The position numbers were made by a program, and so were the translations under genes. From positions 209,118 through 273,117 of the forward strand of contig CAJFOX010000011.1 in NCBI GenBank assembly GCA_904397845.1: a DNA stretch of 64,000 nucleotides, in the 5' to 3' direction. Each line of letters starts with the position of its first letter. Position 1 is the first letter of the stretch. This stretch comes from an uncultured Oscillospiraceae bacterium. Its GTDB lineage: Bacteria; Bacillota; Clostridia; Oscillospirales; Ruminococcaceae. Shown here piece after piece: positions 19,523 through 26,807 of this stretch. The notes beneath the pieces were generated by a model. It was given only the letters and a program-made list of their open reading frames with translations, was not told the origin of the DNA and did not search any database.

Positions 19523-20314
19523 TCACTCAAAATTCCGGTTTAGCCGCTCGTGAAAAGCCGTATTATCTGCCATTGCTTTTACAAACGCCTCTTCCTGCAA
19601 AACCGTCTGCGGAATGGTTCTCCGATACAGCGCCAGCAGGTGTTCGCAGGTGATCCGACACCGAAGGTCCGGCTGCGGTTTGATCACATGCTCGGTAACA
19701 GCGTTATACTGCCCCACCAGGCGAAGGCCCTTTTCCGCCGCTTGTCGCACCAGTCGGTTTGGCATCACCAGCAAATTTTTATAACGGCGCATTGCACGGA
19801 TGCTCCTGCCCATATCCCGCACCGAGACTCCAGGATAAAAAGGTGCGATCCCCTCCGCCAAATCGTTATCTGTCGGCATGCAGTATCCAACTGGGAAAGA
19901 GACCGGGTCTTTTCCGTCTAAAAGCAGCAACAGCCGTTCGAATTCTGTTTCGATGGCAATATGCCCCACTCCGATCTTTTCAATCTGGCCATTGATGTAC
20001 GGATGGCAGGCGCTGTCCAACATAAAGTGGCATAGAAAGCCCATTAAGTAAGCGAGTTGAGAGGGCTTTTCCCCACCAGCCTTCCAAATTTTCCGGGCAT
20101 TTTCCAAGAAGGATAACGCCGTTTTTTTATGCAGGGATCTTCCTACATTGCCGATCGGGTGCTCTGCAAAAGGATTGTAAAAAAACAGTACGTCCGGCCC
20201 CTGCAGTCCCACCCGAAACATCTGGGGGTACTGTAAAATCGGCCGTTTTACCGAGAGCGGCAGCTTTGCCGCCACTTTTCTTCCAAAGGTATCATGCGCG
20301 TACATCGCAGGCAT
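19523..20314 (-). CDS. Zinc-dependent phospholipase C-family protein
   Basis: MPAMYAHDTFGRKVA..., LAYLMGFLCHFMLDSACHPYI, HIAIETEFERLLL. Confidence 0.8.
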   Translation of the reverse strand: MPAMYAHDTFGRKVAAKLPLSVKRPILQYPQMFRVGLQGPDVLFFYNPFAEHPIGNVGRSLHKKTALSFLENARKIWKAGGEKPSQLAYLMGFLCHFMLDSACHPYINGQIEKIGVGHIAIETEFERLLLLLDGKDPVSFPVGYCMPTDNDLAEGIAPFYPGVSVRDMGRSIRAMRRYKNLLVMPNRLVRQAAEKGLRLVGQYNAVTEHVIKPQPDLRCRITCEHLLALYRRTIPQTVLQEEAFVKAMADNTAFHERLNRNFE

Positions 20315-20478
20315 CCTATTCCTCCTACACGCCCCAGAAGGGACGGAAAAAATTCAGCAGCTTTTGCCGCTGTTATCCTAGCATTTATTGTTCCAACCCA
20401 AGTCAAATTCATATTTGTTTTTTGTAAAAACCAACGATTTTTTGCATGCCGGCGGGCATGTCGATATGTTACCCTCAC

Positions 20479-20691
20479 TCAAAATGCGAAAAACCCGTTT
20501 TCTTTCCATTCGTCCGCTGCTTCCCAGTGCAGGCAACTGGATACGGGGGACTCTGCGACAGCATCATACCCGCTTTTCATCCGCACTGTTTTAAACTGCG
20601 CCGCCGAATCAACGTTCCTCCTGTTGCGCACAGAATAGACAACTGTCTGCCGGGAGACTGCCGGTTTGATTCCAGCAGAACCGGCCGCCAT
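20479..20691 (-). CDS. Putative small protein (70 aa), no recognised family
   Basis: ATG 9 bp after stop of the DivIVA-like gene with AGGGGG SD-like sequence. Confidence 0.45.
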   Translation of the reverse strand: MAAGSAGIKPAVSRQTVVYSVRNRRNVDSAAQFKTVRMKSGYDAVAESPVSSCLHWEAADEWKENGFFAF

Positions 20692-20699
20692 CTTTCCCC

Positions 20700-21530
20700 C
20701 TATGATTTCTCCTTTCTATTGGCGGAAGTCTCATTTTGCTGCGCCAGAAAAACGCCGAAACGTTCCAGCTCCTGCGACAGATTCCCAATCCGGCCCGCCA
20801 TACTGCCCAGCTGCCGTTTGGCTTCAGACATTTCATCGCGCATCTGTTCCATTTGCCGTATTTTTTCCGTCTCCGCCTGCCGGAGGATCTCCGCCGCTTC
20901 CGTCCGGGCTTTTTGAAGAATTTCTGCTGATTGCCGCCGTGCGTTCTCCAGGATTTCCTCCTGTTCCCGACGAGCCGTGGCACGCAGCACATCCGCATCC
21001 TCTTGCGCCTGTGCCAGCAGATCCTGCGCGGCGCTTTTCTCTTTTAAAATCTGTGCGGCTTCCCGATCCAGCTCCTGGCGCCGGCGCCCCAGGGCGGATT
21101 CTCCTTCGTTGCCCGCTTCCTTCGCTTTATTAAGGATCGTCTGCCCTTCCAGCCTTGCCGCAGCGATAATGCGCTCGCTTTCCCGGCGCGCGGCCTGTTC
21201 CATCTGCCGGGCCTCCTCCATCCGGGATTTTATCTGACTTGCCAGAAGGCGGAGCTTTTCCAGATCCGGATCCTCCTGCGCCTTTGGAGCGGGCTGTCCG
21301 TTTTGCGCACCGAGCTCTGCGGCACGCGCTTTTTCCTTCTCCAGTTCCTGGCGCAGCCTAGCGTTTTCCCGACGAAGGGTCTCCATCGCTTCCGGGCTAA
21401 TCCCTTCGTACTTTTTGTTCAATTCTTCTTTTTCCCTCTCATATTTTCGGATTAAATCATTTAAATACTGGGATACCTGATCTTTGTGAAATCCACGCAG
21501 TACAGTGGAAAACAAATCCCCTTTTGCCAT
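20700..21530 (-). CDS. DivIVA-like N-terminus plus long coiled-coil protein
   Basis: MAKGDLFSTVLRGFHKDQVSQYLNDLIRKYEREKEELNKKYEG followed by about 200 aa of charged heptad-rich coiled coil. Confidence 0.75.
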   Translation of the reverse strand: MAKGDLFSTVLRGFHKDQVSQYLNDLIRKYEREKEELNKKYEGISPEAMETLRRENARLRQELEKEKARAAELGAQNGQPAPKAQEDPDLEKLRLLASQIKSRMEEARQMEQAARRESERIIAAARLEGQTILNKAKEAGNEGESALGRRRQELDREAAQILKEKSAAQDLLAQAQEDADVLRATARREQEEILENARRQSAEILQKARTEAAEILRQAETEKIRQMEQMRDEMSEAKRQLGSMAGRIGNLSQELERFGVFLAQQNETSANRKEKS

Positions 21531-21715
21531 TTTGTTTCTCCTTTCCCCCATCTTTCTCCTTTTTTGGGAAACTGTTTTTTTATTTTTCCCTATATTGCGG
21601 CCAAGGTTTCCGCCTGGCCGCCCATATCATATAAATAAAAATCATAAATCTGACTGTTTTTATCAGTATACCACAGAATCTGCCCCTATAAAAGCATTCT
21701 TTTTATCTGTATAGC

Positions 21716-21744
21716 AAAAGCGCCGGTATGGTTCCCCGGCGCTT
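21716..21744 (-). terminator. Terminator after spoIVA
   Basis: AAAAGCGCCGG-TATGGTTC-CCCGGCGCTTT. Confidence 0.7.
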
Positions 21745-21753
21745 TCGCAGCTT

Positions 21754-23232
21754 TTATATGATGATGCAGATAAGCCCTGTACATCCCTCGTTGATAATCC
21801 TCTCAATCGTCTCCTGCAGCTTAAGCCGGGCTTCCTGCGGCATTCGGTACAGCTTATTGTGCAGTCCTTCGTTGACCAGAGAATGCAGAGACTTACCGAA
21901 TATATTCGATTCCCAGATTTTCTCCGGGCTGTCTTCAAACTCCTGCAGCAGGTACATCACCAACTCTTCCGACTGCTTTTCCGACCCGACAATTGGTGAA
22001 ATTTCGGTGGTAATATCCGCTCGCATCATGTGGATAGAAGGGGCACTGGCCTTTAAGCGCACACCATAGCGATTACCCTGTTTCACAATTTCCGGCTCTT
22101 CCAGCTTTAGTTCTTCCAGCGTTGGCATCACGATTCCATAACCCACTGCTTCCACCTGATCCAGTGCGCCCTTGATCTTCTCATAATCCCGCTTCACCTG
22201 AGCCAGTTCCATCATGCAGGGCATCAATCCCGCTTCCGAATCGATATCCAAGCCGGTTCGCTCACTGATAATTTCGTACAACAGATTCCCTGGCACCTGC
22301 ATCAGCAGCTTAACCCGGCCGCGGCCCAAATCAATCTCAGTGATGGAAGCACTTTCCACATGTTCCTGCTCGGTGGTTTTAGACATAGCCGCTTCCACGT
22401 CCCGGATGCGGACAATTTCCTGTGCGTGATCTAAAATGGAGCTGACCAGCTCCTGACGCAGCCAATGATCCTTTTCCAAAGAGAGAATCCAGCGCGGGAA
22501 ATCCACACAGATTTCCTTAACCGGGAACTGGTACAGCACGGCGGACATGATGGCCCGAATATCGTTTTGGGTCAGTTCCAGGCAATTGACCGGCATAACC
22601 GGCACTCCATATTTTCCGCTCAGCTGCCGAGCCAAATCCTGTACCTTGGCTGAACCTGGTTCCGTAGCGTTTAGCAGCACCACAAACGGCTTTTCAATCT
22701 CTTTCAGCTCAGCAATGACCTTTTCTTCCGCCTGCTCATACTCTTCCCTGGGGATGTCACTGATTGAGCCGTCTGTCGTTACCACAAGGCCAATGGTAGA
22801 ATGCTCCTGGATGACCTTGCGGGTCCCGATTTCTGCCGCCATATTAAAAGGCACTTCCTCCTCAAACCAGGGCGTTACAACCATCCTCGGCCCATCATTT
22901 TCCACATAGCCCAATGCGCTTGGCACTACATAACCCACACAGTCGATCAGTCGCACCCGAAAGGATGCCTGATCGTCTAAAAAGACCTCTACCGCCTCCT
23001 CGGGAATAAATTTGGGCTCGGTGGTCATGATCGTTTTTCCCGCGGCCGACTGCGGCAGTTCATCCACTGCCCGCTCCCGGCGGTAATCGCTGTCAATATT
23101 GGGAATGACCAGTGTTTCCATGAATTTTTTAATAAAGGTCGATTTTCCCGTACGGACCGGACCTACAAGCCCCAAGTAAATATCTCCGCCGGTCCGCATC
23201 GCAATGTCCTGATAAATGCTGCGGTTTTCCAT
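21754..23232 (-). CDS. spoIVA: Stage IV sporulation protein A
   Basis: IYQDIAMRTGGDIYLGLVGPVRTGKSTFIKKFMETLVIPNI (Walker A GPVRTGKST), EPKFIPEEAVEV, DCVGYVVPSALGY. Confidence 0.97.
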   Translation of the reverse strand: MENRSIYQDIAMRTGGDIYLGLVGPVRTGKSTFIKKFMETLVIPNIDSDYRRERAVDELPQSAAGKTIMTTEPKFIPEEAVEVFLDDQASFRVRLIDCVGYVVPSALGYVENDGPRMVVTPWFEEEVPFNMAAEIGTRKVIQEHSTIGLVVTTDGSISDIPREEYEQAEEKVIAELKEIEKPFVVLLNATEPGSAKVQDLARQLSGKYGVPVMPVNCLELTQNDIRAIMSAVLYQFPVKEICVDFPRWILSLEKDHWLRQELVSSILDHAQEIVRIRDVEAAMSKTTEQEHVESASITEIDLGRGRVKLLMQVPGNLLYEIISERTGLDIDSEAGLMPCMMELAQVKRDYEKIKGALDQVEAVGYGIVMPTLEELKLEEPEIVKQGNRYGVRLKASAPSIHMMRADITTEISPIVGSEKQSEELVMYLLQEFEDSPEKIWESNIFGKSLHSLVNEGLHNKLYRMPQEARLKLQETIERIINEGCTGLICIII

Positions 23233-23350
23233 TGATCTAGCCCTCCTTATTGATCGCTGCTTTTTGCGGGTATCCTATGTGAAGAACGGATTGGCTCGGC
23301 CCTGCCCGGGGAGCGCTTCGCTTGGTTGCAATCCATAAAACACCGTCCCC

Positions 23351-23380
23351 TTTGTGCGTTTTGCTACCACAACTATATGA
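23351..23380 (-). promoter_or_regulatory. Possible sigma-E-type promoter of spoIVA (TCATATA-N15-CGCACAAA)
   Basis: Resembles the B. subtilis SigE consensus; weak -10 match. Confidence 0.3.
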
Positions 23381-23426
23381 CCCTTTTGTCCAAAATAGTA
23401 CCGATGTAAGACGGAAATTACAAAAG

Positions 23427-23455
23427 AAGCCCTCCCCGGGCTTTGGGGAGGGCTT
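23427..23455 (-). terminator. Terminator after trpS
   Basis: AAGCCCTCCCC-GGGCTTT-GGGGAGGGCTT. Confidence 0.65.
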
Positions 23456-23469
23456 TGGGAAAAGCAACT

Positions 23470-24480
23470 CTATTTTGCGAGAAAACCAACTTTTTTATAG
23501 ATTTTTTCCAGTGTCCGGCCAGCAATGCGGGAGGCTTTCTCCGCACCGGCGCGGTAACAGCTTTCCAGGTAGGGCTTGTCGTTCATCAGCCGGTTATATT
23601 TTTCACGAATCGGGGCCAAATGATCTGCCACCGCCTGGCCAACGGCCATTTTAAAATCGCCATAGCCTTTGCCGGCAAACTCGGCCTCTATCTCCTCGTA
23701 GGACTTTCCCGTGACGCAGGAATAAATGGTCATCAGATTGTTAATTCCGTCTTTTCCTTCGCGATAGGCCACCTGAACCTCGGAATCGGTAACGGCGCTT
23801 TTGAACTTCTTGATAATGGTCTCTGGCGGGTCAAGAATATAAACGCAGCCTCTGGGGTTGGGATCGGATTTGCTCATCTTCTTGGCGGGGTCCTGCAAAG
23901 ACATGATCTTTGCGCCCATTTTGGGGATATATCCGTCCGGCACCACAAAAGTGCTGCCATGCTGCCCGTTAAAGCGGATCGCCACATCTCTTGCCAGTTC
24001 CAAATGCTGTTTCTGGTCGATTCCCACCGGTACCAGGTCAGTCTGGTAAAGCAGGATATCGCCTGCCATCAACACCGGATAGGTAAACAGGCCGGCATTG
24101 ATATTGTCCGGGTTTTTGGCGGATTTATCCTTAAACTGGGTCATGCGGTTCAACTCTCCGAACTGGGTATAACAGGCCAACACCCAGTTTGCCTCCGCAT
24201 GTTCCTTTACATGGCTTTGAATAAACGCGATCGATTTTTCCGGATCAACGCCACAGGCCAGAATCAGCGCATAAGCCTCCAACGTCCTCTGCCGCAGCTG
24301 TATGGGATCCTGCCGAACGGTGATTGCATGCATGTTGACAATGCTGTAAATGCAATTATAGTCCTCCTGCAGCTGCACCCAGTTGCGAACCGCTCCCAGA
24401 TAATTGCCCAGGGTAATCTGCCCGCTGGGCTGAATGCCGGAAAAAATAATTTTTTTGCGCGCAGGCGCTTGATTTTCCAT
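23470..24480 (-). CDS. trpS: Tryptophanyl-tRNA synthetase
   Basis: KIIFSGIQPSGQITLGNYLGAVRNWV, ARDVAIRFN, KMSKSDPN; track start 24489. Confidence 0.95.
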   Translation of the reverse strand: MENQAPARKKIIFSGIQPSGQITLGNYLGAVRNWVQLQEDYNCIYSIVNMHAITVRQDPIQLRQRTLEAYALILACGVDPEKSIAFIQSHVKEHAEANWVLACYTQFGELNRMTQFKDKSAKNPDNINAGLFTYPVLMAGDILLYQTDLVPVGIDQKQHLELARDVAIRFNGQHGSTFVVPDGYIPKMGAKIMSLQDPAKKMSKSDPNPRGCVYILDPPETIIKKFKSAVTDSEVQVAYREGKDGINNLMTIYSCVTGKSYEEIEAEFAGKGYGDFKMAVGQAVADHLAPIREKYNRLMNDKPYLESCYRAGAEKASRIAGRTLEKIYKKVGFLAK

Positions 24481-24497
24481 CGACAACACCTTCTTAC

Positions 24498-25685
24498 TTA
24501 GAACATTTTTTTGGTCAGATCCCCCAGACGGCTGATACCATCTACGATCTGCGCGTCTGTGGGGGTGGAGAAATTCAGGCGGACCGACTCGGAGGTTCCG
24601 TGATCATCGGTCAAAAAGGCGGAGCCCGGCACCATGGCGACCCCTCTGTCCACCGCGGCCTTACAGAACGCGAGCATATCGCTGCCCTTCGGGAGCGTGC
24701 ACCAAAGGAACAGGCCGCCCTCCGGATTGGTATGCGTTACCGCCGGATGGAAATTCTGATCAATCTGGCGAATCATCAATGAGGACTTTTTGCGGTAGAT
24801 TTCCCGCAGGCCGGCAATATGGGCATCAAAGTCATATTCCGCCAAAAAGCGCTCGCAAATCATCTGGGAAAGGATGGTGGTATGTACATCCGAAGACTGT
24901 TTTGCCACCGTCATTTTGGCAATGATCTCTTTGGGCGCCACCACATATCCCACCCGCAGGCCGGGAGACAGTACTTTAGAAAAGCTCCCGCAGTAAATGA
25001 CGATCCCCTCCGTATCCATCGATTTGATGGTCGGCACATCATCACCGGCAAAGCGCAGTTCGCCGTAAGGGTTATCCTCCAAAATCAAAACGCCGTACTG
25101 CAGCGCCAGCCGGTATACTTCCTTTCTCTTTTCCAGGCTCATGGTAATACCGGTGGGATTCTGGAAATTGGGGATGGTATAGATAAATTTGGTATTGGGA
25201 TTGGTTTTGAGCGCCTGTTCCAGCTTTTCCGTATCGATGCCGTCAGGCCCCATTTCCACGCCCACCAGTTGGGAGCGGAAAGAGCGAAAAGCGTTTAAAG
25301 AGCCAATGAAACTGGGGTTTTCGCTGATAACCTTGTCTCCATCATCCAGCAGGCAATGGGCGGCCAGGCAAATGCCCTGCTGTGCACCGGATACCACCAG
25401 GATCTGGTCAAAATCCCGGCCAATACCATAGCGCTCTTTCACCAGATGAACCAGGCGGTCCCGCAGGGGCTGATACCCTTCCGTAACCGAATACTGCAAT
25501 GCCAAAATCGGATATTCCTCTAAAATCTCGTGGGTAATCTTCCGCACCGCTTCTACTGGGAACGCCTCCGGGGCAGGATTCCCTGCCGCGAAAGAAATGA
25601 CCGAGGGATCGGCAGTGGCCTTTAAAATCTCCCGGATGGCAGAAGGCTGCAGGGAATCTATTTTTTGGGAAAACTGATAACGCAT
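24498..25685 (-). CDS. PLP-dependent class I/II aminotransferase (2-aminoadipate transaminase/MocR-like)
   Basis: ISFAAGNPAPEAFPVEAVRKI, QILVVSGAQQGICLAAHCLLDDGD, FIYTIPNFQNPTGITMSLEKR, YCGSFSKVLSPGLRVGYVVAP. Confidence 0.88.
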   Translation of the reverse strand: MRYQFSQKIDSLQPSAIREILKATADPSVISFAAGNPAPEAFPVEAVRKITHEILEEYPILALQYSVTEGYQPLRDRLVHLVKERYGIGRDFDQILVVSGAQQGICLAAHCLLDDGDKVISENPSFIGSLNAFRSFRSQLVGVEMGPDGIDTEKLEQALKTNPNTKFIYTIPNFQNPTGITMSLEKRKEVYRLALQYGVLILEDNPYGELRFAGDDVPTIKSMDTEGIVIYCGSFSKVLSPGLRVGYVVAPKEIIAKMTVAKQSSDVHTTILSQMICERFLAEYDFDAHIAGLREIYRKKSSLMIRQIDQNFHPAVTHTNPEGGLFLWCTLPKGSDMLAFCKAAVDRGVAMVPGSAFLTDDHGTSESVRLNFSTPTDAQIVDGISRLGDLTKKMF

Positions 25686-25982
25686 CGAAAAATCCTCCTC
25701 TACTGCTGATTTCAAAAATGTAAAACGCAACCCGGCGGCAGACCGCTTTTACGCGCCGGCACGGCTGATTTTTTAACAGTTCATTTTCTCATTACACAGC
25801 AATTATTTTTTAGTATAGCACAATAAAGCGCGAAAAAAAAGGAAGATGACGCAAAAAAAAGGAGGAATTTTGCCAAAACCGCAATAAAATAGGGCTGTTC
25901 ACCGATTCAAAATCCGGTAGAATAGAAGGAGAATACTTTTTTCTGTTCGAAATGTAAAGGAAAGCAACGGGAGGGAAACAAT

Positions 25983-26630
25983 ATGGGTTCGGAAGAGAAA
26001 CGGTTTCGGCATGGAGACGCAGCGGAAAAGCTGCGCCGGAACAAAACGGCTTCCCGCCTGATCAACGCCGCAACCATTTTGGGCCTTTTGCTTGCGGTCG
26101 GATTTGCCGTTTACGGTTTTTATACCGGTATTTTTACCAGCGAAGAAAATCTGGAACGGTTTATTTCCGATTCCGGTGTCACTGCGCCTTTGGTTTTCAT
26201 TTTCATTCAGATCATCCAGGTTGTCGTTCCCATTATCCCCGGCGGTGTCAGCTGTCTGGCTTCAGTAGTGCTGTTTGGGCCGCTTCCGGGGTTTGTGTAC
26301 AGTTATGCTGGAATTTGCATTGGCAGCACCATTGGTTTTTTCCTGGGCCGGTTTTATGGAAAACCTTTTATCCTAGCTGTAACCAAACCGGAAACTTATG
26401 AAAAGTACAGCAAGATCATTGATAAAGGAAAGCGTTTTGAGGTCTTTTTTCTGCTGGCAATGCTTTTTCCCGCTTTTCCAGACGATTTAATCTGTATGCT
26501 TGCAGGACTTACTAAAATGGAAAGCAAAAAATTCCTTCTCATTTTGCTGCTGGCCAAAATTCCGGCCATTGCTTTATACAGTCTGGTCTGGGCTTCGGCG
26601 GAGGACAGCTTCTGGCGGCTGTTCGCCTGA
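25983..26630 (+). CDS. TVP38/TMEM64 (DedA-superfamily) membrane protein
   Basis: QIIQVVVPIIPGGVSCLASVVLFGPLPGFVYSYAGICIGSTIGFFLGRFYGKPFI. Confidence 0.88.
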   Translation: MGSEEKRFRHGDAAEKLRRNKTASRLINAATILGLLLAVGFAVYGFYTGIFTSEENLERFISDSGVTAPLVFIFIQIIQVVVPIIPGGVSCLASVVLFGPLPGFVYSYAGICIGSTIGFFLGRFYGKPFILAVTKPETYEKYSKIIDKGKRFEVFFLLAMLFPAFPDDLICMLAGLTKMESKKFLLILLLAKIPAIALYSLVWASAEDSFWRLFA

Positions 26631-26639
26631 TGCGGAACA

Positions 26640-26673
26640 AAGAATCCCCCCTTTTTCGAAAGGGGGGATTCTT
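26640..26673 (+). terminator. Intrinsic terminator with long perfect stem
   Basis: AAGAATCCCCCCTTT-TTCG-AAAGGGGGGATTCTT. Confidence 0.8.
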
Positions 26674-26724
26674 CTCGATTTGAGGTATATCAGCCCTGAA
26701 TTTTCAAAAAATATGATTTTACCC

Positions 26725-26776
26725 TTGACAAAATTCTGAAAAAGCGTTACGATACCACTACACCCCCCTGGGGTAT
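26725..26776 (+). promoter_or_regulatory. copA promoter (-35 TTGACA 26725-26730, -10 TACGAT 26748-26753, 17-bp spacer) overlapped by CsoR-type operator ATACCACTACACCCCCCTGGGGTAT (26752-26776)
   Basis: Direct reading; G/C-rich pseudo-inverted repeat flanked by ATACC/GGTAT. Confidence 0.75.
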
Positions 26777-26807
26777 TTAGGTTTCTAATCGCATTGATGA
26801 AGGAGAG

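Noticed and set aside
23443-24501. 352-aa + strand ORF antisense to trpS
   Set aside because: Entirely antisense to a confident trpS; no domain motifs.
25686-25982. T-box riboswitch upstream of the aminotransferase-trpS pair
   Set aside because: No complement of the T-box consensus (AGGGTGGNACCGCG) or specifier-stem structure seen.
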